A stretch of 5,948 nucleotides of DNA from CAYUNA01 sp047629355. Lineage in GTDB: Bacteria > Bacteroidota > Bacteroidia > Chitinophagales > Saprospiraceae. Where the stretch lies: positions 1-5,948 of the forward strand of contig JBLHWU010000314.1 of the NCBI GenBank assembly GCA_047629355.1, written 5' to 3'. Positions 1 to 5,577 of this stretch are shown here, one piece after another. The notes under the pieces were generated by a model. The model made no database searches and was not told the origin of the DNA. It saw only the letters and a list, made by a program, of their open reading frames with translations. Both the position numbers and the translations under genes were made by a program. Each line of letters begins with the position of its first letter. Within the stretch, counting starts at the first letter, position 1.

Positions 1-148
1 CATAAATTTGTAATTTTGTGTGCAAGATGCTCTTTTTTTCTAACATTACTTTGGTACGTTTGCCCTATTAGGGATTTGGGAAAAATTGTTCTTCCCTATT
101 ATTACAGTAATGGAATTGTATCAGTTTAGTCAAAATTTCTTCGGGTGC

Positions 149-180
149 AGATGTCGGATTTCTTCAGAAATCCGACATCT
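149..180. repeat. 32-bp palindrome, copy 1 (AGATGTCGG arms)
   Basis: Two perfect 15-nt arms (149-163 and 166-180) are separated by only TC, giving a near-perfect palindrome that would fold into a long hairpin. There is no T-run after it, so a terminator role is not supported. A second copy lies at 296-327 and differs by one compensated base pair and one loop base. This marks it as a dispersed intergenic palindromic repeat rather than a chance hairpin. Confidence 0.85.
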
Positions 181-275
181 ATTTCAGTGTTCCCAAACAC
201 GACTGTGCAGGATGTAAATGAATTCAATCTTCTGAGAAAAAAATGGCTGCTAAATGATTAGTTTTTGTACTTTGA

Positions 276-333
276 TGCCGCGTCAGAGACGCTTTAGATG
301 TCGAATTTCTCCAGAAATTCGACATCTACGGCA
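276..333. repeat. Compound palindrome containing repeat copy 2
   Basis: The core at 296-327 has two perfect 15-nt arms (296-310 and 313-327) around CC and belongs to the same family as the palindrome at 149-180. It is embedded in further symmetry. TGCCG at 276-280 pairs with CGGCA at 329-333, and a small GCGTC/GACGC hairpin (280-284 with 288-292) sits inside the left side. No T-run follows. It is best read as a dispersed intergenic repeat. Confidence 0.8.
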
Positions 334-354
334 GGGCTTATGCGAAGGATAGAA

Positions 355-483
355 ACACTTTTGACAGCCGATATTTTTTGTTTAAGGAATTTAAAGAATC
401 CTTTAATAGTCCCTTTATTGAATGATTTTTTTCTCTTAAACGGAAAATAGCTGGGTCTAAAAGTGTCGATTATTTTGGGTCAC
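355..483 (-). mobile_element. Degenerate MITE-like element, left copy
   Basis: This 129-bp stretch is the reverse complement of the element at 5328-5483, at about 90% identity by hand alignment, with two short gaps. Its right end (459-483) keeps the terminal inverted repeat, beginning GTGACCC when read on the minus strand and including AATAATCGACACTTTT. The left terminal repeat is degraded: only the inner ACACTTTT is recognisable at about 355-362. The internal GTTTAAG/CTTAAAC symmetry is kept. It encodes no protein. The name MITE is an inference from small size, terminal inverted repeats and lack of coding capacity. The parent insertion sequence is not identified. Confidence 0.7.
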
Positions 484-491
484 TTATCTTA

Positions 492-510
492 GGAGCGGTG
501 AGTCCACTCC
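492..510. repeat. Small GGAGCGG hairpin beside left MITE-like copy
   Basis: GGAGCGG (492-498) pairs with CCACTCC (504-510), six of seven pairs, around a TGAGT loop. It begins eight bases after the end of the left MITE-like element. The right MITE-like copy has a longer GGAGCG hairpin in the same relative position. The next bases are GAAAAG, so a terminator is not indicated. Confidence 0.5.
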
Positions 511-557
511 GAAAAGTACATTTTTAGAAAATTTGATATTGCTTGATTTAAATTGAA

Positions 558-594
558 ATGTGTAAAAAAATGTGTAAAAAAGATGTGTAAAAAC
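558..594. repeat. Three tandem ATGTGTAAAAA units
   Basis: Three head-to-tail copies of ATGTGTAAAAA start at 558, 570 and 583, with period 12 then 13 and only the length of the A-run and one or two trailing bases varying. The array lies about 200 bp before the adenine deaminase start. It could be a simple slippage product or a curved, protein-binding upstream element. Nothing else in the sequence decides between these. Confidence 0.7.
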
Positions 595-796
595 ATTTTA
601 TGCATTTTGAAAATAACCAAATATTACCAAAAATAAGGGCAAAAGAGATAGCTAAAAATGTGAATTTATTCTTTCGTCATTCCTAAAGTCTTTTACGTCA
701 AAAACGCACAGGACATTTTCCTTCAAAAACTTCACCACTCAAAAAAATAAAAAACCGCTAAAAATTCAAGACCTTACCAGCACAAAATTAGTACAC

Positions 797-2449
797 ATGA
801 AATTACAAGCCAACATCATCGATATTCTCGCAAAGACCATTTTTTACGGAGAAATAGAAGTCCTTGACGGAAAAATAGTTGCGATAATAAAATTAACAGA
901 CGAACCAAAAGCAGGTGAAACTTACGCTCTTCCTGGCTTTGTGGATGCCCATGTCCATATTGAAAGTTCGATGCTGATTCCTTCTGAATTTGCGCGCCTA
1001 TCCGTCGTTCACGGAACGGTGGCGACGGTATCCGACCCGCATGAAATTGCGAATGTGCTGGGCATTGCAGGTGTGAAGTACATGATTGAAAACGGAAAGA
1101 AAACGCCGTTTAAATTCAACTTTGGTGCGCCGAGTTGTGTGCCTGCAACCAGTTTCGAAAGCGCAGGTGCAGTCATTGATGCGGCAGGGGTGCGAGAACT
1201 CTTAGAGATGCCCGAAATCAAATACCTTGCGGAAATGATGAACTACCCAGGCGTTATTTTCGACGACAAGGACGTGCATGCAAAATTGCAAGTTGCTAAA
1301 GAGCTGGGCAAACCGATTGATGGACATGCACCGGGCGTGCGCGGTGCCGATATTGAAAAATACATTGCAGCGGGTATTTCGACTGACCACGAGAGCTTTA
1401 CCCGAGAGGAGGCTTTGGAGAAATTGAAATTGGGAATGAAAATACTAATTCGAGAGGGTAGTGCGGCGAAGAATTTTGAAGCCTTGATTGACTTGCTGCC
1501 GGAATGGTCTGATGACTTGATGTTTTGCTCCGACGACAAACATCCAGACGATTTGATAGAGGGACATATCAATCAATTGGCGGCGCGCGCCTTGACGAAA
1601 GGGAATAATTTATTTGATGTTTTGAAGGTTGCCTGTATCAATCCCGTGGAGCATTACGGATTGGATGTTGGTTTGTTGCGGGAGGGCGATGCCGCTGATT
1701 TTATTTTGACGGACGATATTGAGCATTTTAAAATAAAAGCCACTTATATCAACGGTGAATTGGTCGCTGAAAACGGTGAGACTAAAATCAAAAAAGTCCC
1801 CGCCACCGAACCGAATAAATTCAACATTGGTTTGATGTCACACCAATTGTTTTCGATGCCCGCACCGAGCGATGCATTGCCGCAAAACATCCGAGTCATT
1901 AAAGCGATTGACGGTGAAATTGTAACCGATTTTTTTGAGGCAGAAGCCAAGATTTCAAATGGCAAAGCGGTCTCCAATATTGGAAAGGATATTTTAAAAA
2001 TCACGGTGGTCAATCGCTATGAAAATGCGCCGCCTGCCTTGGCATTTATTAATGGTTTTAATTTGAAACAAGGCGCGATTGCTTCCTGCGTCGGGCATGA
2101 TTCGCACAATATTATTGCCGTTGGAGTGGATGATGTTTCGCTGACCAAAGCGGTCAATTTGATTATCAAAAATCGAGGTGGCATCTCTGCGGTTTCGAAC
2201 GATAAAGAAATGGTTTTGCCACTTCCCGTCGCTGGCATTATGACGACTGCCGACGGCTACGAAACGGCTACAAAATACGCGGCAATTGATGCTTTTGCTA
2301 AGGCGGCATTGGGTGCTACGCTGACTGCTCCGTTTATGACGCTTTCGTTTATGGCTTTGTTGGTGATTCCGAGTTTGAAATTGGGAGATAAGGGGTTGTT
2401 TGATGGGACGGGGTTTAAGTTTGTGGAGGTTTTTTTGGAGGGGGATTAA
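797..2449 (+). CDS. ade: Adenine deaminase
   Basis: The product is a 550-residue adenine deaminase (AdeC type, amidohydrolase superfamily). It hydrolyses adenine to hypoxanthine and ammonia in the cytoplasm for purine salvage. Metal-site motifs are intact: AHVHIE at 51-56, DPHE at 80-83, DGHAPG at 175-180, TDHES at 196-200 and CSDDKHP at 244-250. The composite barrel domain spans roughly 45-330. The family-specific C-terminal domain follows, with GHDSHN at 433-438 and the RGG region near 460. Length and ends match the family (the E. coli enzyme is about 588), so the gene is complete. The ATG at 797 has no Shine-Dalgarno sequence, as is common in Bacteroidota. Sampled lines are visibly richer in G+C than the genes downstream. 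It appears monocistronic, with a strong hairpin just after the stop. Confidence 0.96.
   Translation: MKLQANIIDILAKTIFYGEIEVLDGKIVAIIKLTDEPKAGETYALPGFVDAHVHIESSMLIPSEFARLSVVHGTVATVSDPHEIANVLGIAGVKYMIENGKKTPFKFNFGAPSCVPATSFESAGAVIDAAGVRELLEMPEIKYLAEMMNYPGVIFDDKDVHAKLQVAKELGKPIDGHAPGVRGADIEKYIAAGISTDHESFTREEALEKLKLGMKILIREGSAAKNFEALIDLLPEWSDDLMFCSDDKHPDDLIEGHINQLAARALTKGNNLFDVLKVACINPVEHYGLDVGLLREGDAADFILTDDIEHFKIKATYINGELVAENGETKIKKVPATEPNKFNIGLMSHQLFSMPAPSDALPQNIRVIKAIDGEIVTDFFEAEAKISNGKAVSNIGKDILKITVVNRYENAPPALAFINGFNLKQGAIASCVGHDSHNIIAVGVDDVSLTKAVNLIIKNRGGISAVSNDKEMVLPLPVAGIMTTADGYETATKYAAIDAFAKAALGATLTAPFMTLSFMALLVIPSLKLGDKGLFDGTGFKFVEVFLEGD
2383..2413 (+). other. Putative G-quadruplex at 3' end of ade
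   Basis: Four G-tracts lie on the coding strand at 2383-2385, 2392-2395, 2405-2407 and 2410-2413, with spacers of 6, 9 and 2 bases. One spacer exceeds the usual 7-base limit, so this is a relaxed match. More G-pairs and a GGGGG follow up to 2444. From 2371 to the stop codon only one C occurs, at 2409. The G-tracts encode ordinary residues of the deaminase C-terminus, so codon choice alone could explain them. Confidence 0.35.
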
Positions 2450-2457
2450 ATGGTTTG

Positions 2458-2506
2458 TAACTACTCAGGTAACTCGGGTTTCTAATCCGAGTTACCTGAG
2501 TAGTTA
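2458..2506 (+). terminator. Perfect 20-bp hairpin after ade, possible terminator
   Basis: Perfect 20-nt arms (2458-2477 and 2487-2506) surround a 9-nt loop, starting nine bases after the adenine deaminase stop codon. Position and stability fit a transcription terminator or a 3'-end stabilising hairpin. The sequence after it is ATAATGATTTT with no real T-run, so intrinsic termination is uncertain. The symmetry and length also fit a dispersed palindromic repeat that has settled at a gene end. Confidence 0.6.
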
Positions 2507-2527
2507 TAATGATTTTAAAATATTTAC

Positions 2528-2668
2528 AGATAATCAAGAAAAAAATTAATGATTAAACGATATTTCGATTGCGTAGGGGCGTACCAATGTGTCGCAAAAG
2601 GGCATTGGGCGACCACAAGGGTACGCCCCTACGCAATTGATAATTATTAATTTTCAACCTGATTATCT
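2528..2668. repeat. Nested palindromic intergenic element, about 141 bp
   Basis: Two concentric inverted repeats are present. The outer arms (2528-2550 and 2646-2668) match at 19 of 23 positions and begin AGATAATCA. The inner arms (2568-2585 and 2620-2637) are a perfect 18-bp match built on GTAGGGGCGTACC. The central part can form alternative small stems, CCAATG/CATTGG or GTCGC/GCGAC. The GTAGGGGCGTACC type of core is, from memory, a common mobile palindromic repeat in several bacterial phyla. It has no coding capacity and lies between ade and the next gene. A MITE-like or REP-like insertion is the best reading. Confidence 0.75.
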
Positions 2669-2728
2669 ATAAAACACCATAAACTAAAGTGGAAATGAGA
2701 AAGCTTAAAAAATCTAAATACAGAATAG

Positions 2729-3226
2729 ATGAAACCAAGAATTGAATTATTGAAAGAAAAAAAATTGGTTGGTTATAATTTAAAAATGAGTTTGACTCAG
2801 AACAAAACAGGTCAGTTTTGGGTACAATTTGGACCTCAAATTAAAGAGATTACAAACAGCGTTTCAGAAGACAAGATTTCATTACAAATCTATCCTCCTC
2901 TATATCATCATCAATTTGACCTTCAAAAGGAATTCGAAAAATGGGCAACTGTTGAAGTTAAGGATTTTGCTAAGATTCCTAATGGGATGAAATCTTTCAT
3001 TTTAAAAGAAGGACTTTATGCCGTTTTCTATTATCGAGGTTTAAGTGCTGATAACGCTATTTACCAATATGTTTTTGGCGAATGGCTACCAAATTCACCG
3101 TATCAAATGGATGACAGACCCCATTTTGAAGTTTTAGGAGAAAAGTATAAGAACAATGACCCAAATTCAGAAGAAGAAATTTGGATTCCAGTAAAAGAAA
3201 GAAATATAAAGTCAGCCTCGCTGTAA
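2729..3226 (+). CDS. Stand-alone GyrI-like small-molecule-binding protein
   Basis: The 165-residue product resembles the GyrI-like or AraC effector-binding fold (SHS2-type domain). Supporting features are the start IELLKEKKLVGYNLKMSL, a central GLYAVFYYRG at 95-104 and a C-terminal block with FGEWLPNSPYQ (116-126), RPHFEVL (130-136) and EEEIWIPV (148-155). EEIWIPV is the hallmark end of this family, and its acidic residue usually lines the ligand pocket. There is no DNA-binding domain, so it is not an AraC-type regulator by itself. In the family such single domains bind or hydrolyse hydrophobic small molecules, or inhibit gyrase; which applies here is unknown. No signal peptide is seen. The ATG at 2729 is preceded by an A-rich stretch. 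The J-domain gene starts 30 bp downstream, so co-transcription is possible. Confidence 0.82.
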   Translation: MKPRIELLKEKKLVGYNLKMSLTQNKTGQFWVQFGPQIKEITNSVSEDKISLQIYPPLYHHQFDLQKEFEKWATVEVKDFAKIPNGMKSFILKEGLYAVFYYRGLSADNAIYQYVFGEWLPNSPYQMDDRPHFEVLGEKYKNNDPNSEEEIWIPVKERNIKSASL

Positions 3227-3256
3227 CGGTACTACGCTTTCCTAAACCAATATCCT

Positions 3257-3973
3257 ATGTCTAAAAAAACGCTTCTTATTCCTGATGAGATCAATCAGAA
3301 AAAATTAACAGACCAGATCCAACTACTCCAACAAGAGTTGGAAGAAATTGAAAAAGAAACGCATGCTTTTAGGACTTTATTGGGTGCTCATGTCAGTGAT
3401 TTAATTGTGGAAGAGCAGGAGTTATTTGTTTTGTATAAACAAATAAAAAAGGCAAAAAAAGCAAAGCGATTAGCGCAAAAAAAGCGAGGTAAAAATTATA
3501 AAGAACCGAAGGGACTGCAAATTATTGCTAAGCAGAAAAAAAGGGTTATTCCCGCCGGGGAACAAAAGGAGCGAAAAAGATTGTATCGGGAAGCGATGTT
3601 GCAGGTGCATCCAGATAAATTTTCGATGAGTGAAAAAGAAACGGATATTGCTACGGAGGTGACGAGCCGACTCATCGAAATTTATAAGACGAGAAGTCTG
3701 GAGACCTTAAAAGCGTATCATGCTCATATTTTTAAGGGAAATACGCGAATTGTTCTAAATGATGCCGCTGCTAAAATAAAGGTTTTTGCTAAAGATAATT
3801 ATTTGCAACAAGAAAAGGAACGAATAGAAAAGGCTATTGATTTGGCTAAAAATGAGGAGCTTTACAAAGTCATTACGGAGTATAAAAATCCATTGACTTT
3901 TGTGGAGGAATTAAAGGCGTATTATGAAGGTCGAATTGTTCTATTGAAGAAAAGAACACGGAAAGGGCTTTGA
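3257..3973 (+). CDS. Coiled-coil J-domain protein (non-canonical DnaJ-like)
   Basis: This is a 238-residue, very charged, lysine-rich cytoplasmic protein. Residues about 12-37 look like a coiled coil (QIQLLQQELEEIEKE). A strongly basic stretch follows at 61-97, rich in KK and RK pairs. A J domain covers roughly 103-156: the helix ERKRLYREAMLQV, the HPD motif at 118-120 followed by K, then a helix ending YKTRSLETLKAY. HPD is the element by which J proteins stimulate the ATPase of Hsp70 (DnaK). The C-terminal part (170-238) is helical and basic. There is no Gly/Phe region, zinc finger or DnaJ C-terminal domain, so this is a class C type J protein. Its client is unknown. The basic stretches could contact nucleic acid or ribosomes, which is inference only. 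It may share a transcript with the GyrI-like gene upstream. Confidence 0.75.
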   Translation: MSKKTLLIPDEINQKKLTDQIQLLQQELEEIEKETHAFRTLLGAHVSDLIVEEQELFVLYKQIKKAKKAKRLAQKKRGKNYKEPKGLQIIAKQKKRVIPAGEQKERKRLYREAMLQVHPDKFSMSEKETDIATEVTSRLIEIYKTRSLETLKAYHAHIFKGNTRIVLNDAAAKIKVFAKDNYLQQEKERIEKAIDLAKNEELYKVITEYKNPLTFVEELKAYYEGRIVLLKKRTRKGL

Positions 3974-3983
3974 AATAGTGATA

Positions 3984-4007
3984 AACGATGAATGATGAAC
4001 GATGAAT
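3984..4007 (+). repeat. Short direct repeat AACGATGAAT
   Basis: Two exact AACGATGAAT units (3984-3993 and 3998-4007) are separated by GATG, itself part of the same GATGAA periodicity. The array lies just after the J-domain gene stop. It looks like a small slippage-type repeat with no evident function. Confidence 0.6.
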
Positions 4008-4102
4008 TTACAATAAGATAGCTGGCAATTCTTATGAGGTTGTAAAATATTGACAATCAGGTAGTCGTAATATATTTAGAAGGCCTATAGTGTAAGTTAT
4101 TT

Positions 4103-4135
4103 ACATTTACTAAACTTTGAAAGTTTAGTAAATGT
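4103..4135. repeat. Perfect 15-bp hairpin between J-domain gene and DUF1853 gene
   Basis: Perfect 15-nt arms (4103-4117 and 4121-4135) built on ACATTTACTAAACTT surround a TGA loop. It lies 130 bp after the J-domain stop and 60 bp before the DUF1853 start. The following bases are CTTTCC, not a T-run, so an intrinsic terminator is possible but weak. It could equally affect the leader of the downstream gene, or be another dispersed palindrome. Confidence 0.7.
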
Positions 4136-4195
4136 CTTTCCAGACCCATTTTCGCCCTCAAATTTTCTTTGCTTTGCACATTGAAATACATTAAA

Positions 4196-4993
4196 ATGAA
4201 AACTAAATCAAGGATAGCTTCCATCTTAAAAGCGAACAGTTTGGACGCTTCAATTACGGGTTTACCAACGTTTAATTTATCAGCATTAAACGTAGTAACG
4301 GAGCTGGAATTTCAATTGCCAACCAATTTAAGATTGGGTCATTTGGCAGAAAAAATTGTTGCTGAATTAATTAAATCCTCTACCAATTACAACGTGCGTT
4401 ATGAGAATGTTCAGGTAATGGAAGATAAGAGAACGATAGGGGAGATTGATTTTATTATTGAAAATATAAGTACAAAACAGCTAATCCATGTGGAACTAGC
4501 CTATAAGTTTTATCTATTTGACCCAAGCATTTCTTCGGAACCCATAAACAACTGGATTGGTCCGAATAGAAATGATTCTTTGCAACAGAAATTAGAGAAA
4601 TTAAAAAGCAAGCAATTTCCTTTACTTTATCATAACGGTGCTCAATCCATGTTTGACAATATAGAACTTGAGGAAGTTTCTCAGGCGCTCTGTTTATTAG
4701 TTTCCTTGTTTATTCCTTATCAATACAAAGGAAGTTTAAGCCCGATTTATGAAAAAGCGATAAAAGGGTATTATTTGAATTTTGAGACCTTCTTAAGCTT
4801 TAATCATTCCGAAAAATCCTATTGTATACCGCCAAAAAAGGAATGGGGAATGGACCCCGCTGAAAACGAAGTTTGGACAGATTTTGAGGGTGTAAAAAAA
4901 TACCTTAACACGAGTATTGAAGAGCAACAAGCCCCATTGTGTTGGCAAAAATATGGAGCTGCTTATTTGGCTTTTTTTATTGTTTGGTGGTAG
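4196..4993 (+). CDS. DUF1853 family protein, predicted PD-(D/E)XK nuclease fold
   Basis: I assign this 265-residue product to DUF1853 from its pattern: LGHLAEKIVAELI (47-59), RTIGEIDFII (79-88), HVELAYKFYLFD (98-109), WIGPNRNDSLQQKLEKL (120-136) and a C-terminal FFIVWW. From memory the family is placed in the PD-(D/E)XK nuclease superfamily. The expected residues are visible: D85 in GEIDF, and E100 and K103 in VELAYK, with E52 as a possible helix acid. Its biological role is not established. The start is taken at the ATG at 4196, after ACATTAAA. An in-frame TTG at 4169 would add nine residues, but the family homology begins later and ATG is preferred. It has no close partner gene and no visible signal peptide. 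The sequence is A/T-rich like its upstream neighbours. Confidence 0.8.
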   Translation: MKTKSRIASILKANSLDASITGLPTFNLSALNVVTELEFQLPTNLRLGHLAEKIVAELIKSSTNYNVRYENVQVMEDKRTIGEIDFIIENISTKQLIHVELAYKFYLFDPSISSEPINNWIGPNRNDSLQQKLEKLKSKQFPLLYHNGAQSMFDNIELEEVSQALCLLVSLFIPYQYKGSLSPIYEKAIKGYYLNFETFLSFNHSEKSYCIPPKKEWGMDPAENEVWTDFEGVKKYLNTSIEEQQAPLCWQKYGAAYLAFFIVWW

Positions 4994-5327
4994 GTTTATT
5001 TCATCTTCTTTAAAGGTTCTCCCGTGTGTATTGTAAATATAGGATTAACTTGATTATTGCGCCTGCACGTCGTTAAAAATACTTTTTTGCTATTGCTCTT
5101 TTTGCTATTAGCAGAAGCCAGCGCAGATAGCTAAGGAATACGAAATAAATAAAGTTAGCTTCTTGAGAGAGCCGTTTTGTTCTTCCTTTTTGCTTTAAAA
5201 GTGCGATTTATGTTGATATAATGAGCATTTTTAAAGTAAAAAATGAGGACAAAATATCTTGTCAAGAATCTGCATTTATTTAATTCGCTTTCCTTAGGAA
5301 ACATTAGCGGGGGGGATTGCTATTAAG
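4994..5327. other. Gene-free stretch between DUF1853 gene and right MITE-like copy
   Basis: No supported gene is present. The minus strand is open for 44 codons (5131 to 4999, stop at 4998-4996) without an ATG near its upstream end. It ends in the peptide FTIHTGEPLKKMK. The plus strand over part of the same DNA (5057-5134) reads, from a TTG, as a 25-residue signal-peptide-like string with LLLLFLLLA then EASA. Both cannot be meaningful, and the near-duplicate TTTTTGCTATT units there (5083-5093 and 5099-5109) explain the hydrophobic reading. A seven-G run occurs at 5309-5315. No terminator was found after the DUF1853 stop. Confidence 0.55.
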
Positions 5328-5483
5328 TAGGTGACCCCAAATAATCGATACTTCTAGACAGGGCTATATTTCCGTTTAAGAAACTTGAAAAATCATTCAA
5401 TAAAGGGATTATTAAAGGATTTTTTAAATTTCTTAAACAAAAAATATCGGCTGTCAAAAGTGTCGATTATTTAAGGTCACCTA
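5328..5483 (+). mobile_element. MITE-like element, right (complete) copy
   Basis: This 156-bp element has terminal inverted repeats at 5328-5355 and 5456-5483 that match at 24 of 28 positions, beginning TAGGTGACC and including AAATAATCGA. Internal symmetry continues inward: GTTTAAGAAA (5374-5383) with TTTCTTAAAC (5429-5438), and AAAAATC (5388-5394) with GATTTTT (5418-5424). The whole unit could thus fold as one long imperfect hairpin. It encodes no protein. No convincing target duplication is seen: the flanks are TTAAG on the left and ATTAT on the right. An inverted, degraded copy lies at 355-483. It is probably moved in trans by a transposase not in this window. Confidence 0.8.
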
Positions 5484-5489
5484 ATTATT

Positions 5490-5520
5490 GGAGCGAGAAA
5501 ATTCACAATTTTCTCGCTCC
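5490..5520. repeat. Perfect 14-bp GGAGCGAG hairpin beside right MITE-like copy
   Basis: Perfect 14-nt arms (5490-5503 and 5507-5520), starting GGAGCGAGAAAATT, surround a CAC loop. It starts six bases after the end of the right MITE-like element. The bases after it are TAAAAT, and the bases before it on the other strand are AATAATTAG. Neither side has a clear T-run, although the AATT base of the stem is terminator-like in stability. It might once have ended the minus-strand T9SS gene whose remnant stop lies 58 bp to the right. Confidence 0.7.
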
Positions 5521-5577
5521 TAAAATATCAAAACAAATAGGGCAATCGACTAAGTAGATTACCAGATCTGTTCTTAA

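Larger units (their letters stand above)
1..796. other. Gene-poor left intergenic region
   Basis: No convincing gene is visible in this stretch. The plus strand is open from the window edge to a TAG at 127-129, with no start and no recognisable protein. The minus strand has an ATG at 46-44 that runs off the left edge after 15 codons. Either could be the edge of a real gene but neither can be supported. The stretch instead holds repeats that are listed separately: two related palindromes, a degenerate MITE-like element, a small hairpin and a triple A-rich repeat. I found no clear Bacteroidota promoter (TTTG near -33, TAnnTTTG near -7) and no riboswitch-like fold before the adenine deaminase gene. 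Confidence 0.6.

Noticed and set aside
1..129. Possible gene edges at the left border (plus strand open to 129; minus strand ATG at 46-44 running off the window)
   Set aside because: Neither peptide is recognisable and both are too short to judge without the adjoining sequence.
149..327. CRISPR array suggested by two similar palindromic repeats
   Set aside because: Only two copies occur, 147 bp apart start to start. That is far from CRISPR spacing, and no cas gene is present. They are dispersed palindromes.
484..796. Purine riboswitch or attenuator ahead of the adenine deaminase gene
   Set aside because: I found no conserved three-way-junction motifs and no terminator/antiterminator pair in the leader; only A-rich, weakly structured sequence is present.
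1009..2238. Several minus-strand open frames of 62-109 codons inside the adenine deaminase gene
   Set aside because: They are antisense to a clearly homologous, motif-complete gene, show no recognisable protein family and overlap one another. They reflect the codon composition of ade.
2695..2745. A 16-codon plus-strand frame starting at an ATG just before the GyrI-like gene and overlapping its start out of frame
   Set aside because: Its lysine-rich peptide has no leader-peptide signature (no codon run, no attenuator fold), and the upstream A-richness makes such frames common.
4169..4195. Upstream TTG start for the DUF1853 gene adding nine residues
   Set aside because: The ATG at 4196 is a better start codon, the added residues show no family conservation, and no ribosome binding site favours TTG.
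5221..5283. A 20-residue plus-strand frame starting with ATG in the spacer
   Set aside because: It is too short, with no ribosome binding site, recognisable motif or neighbouring partner; chance is sufficient.
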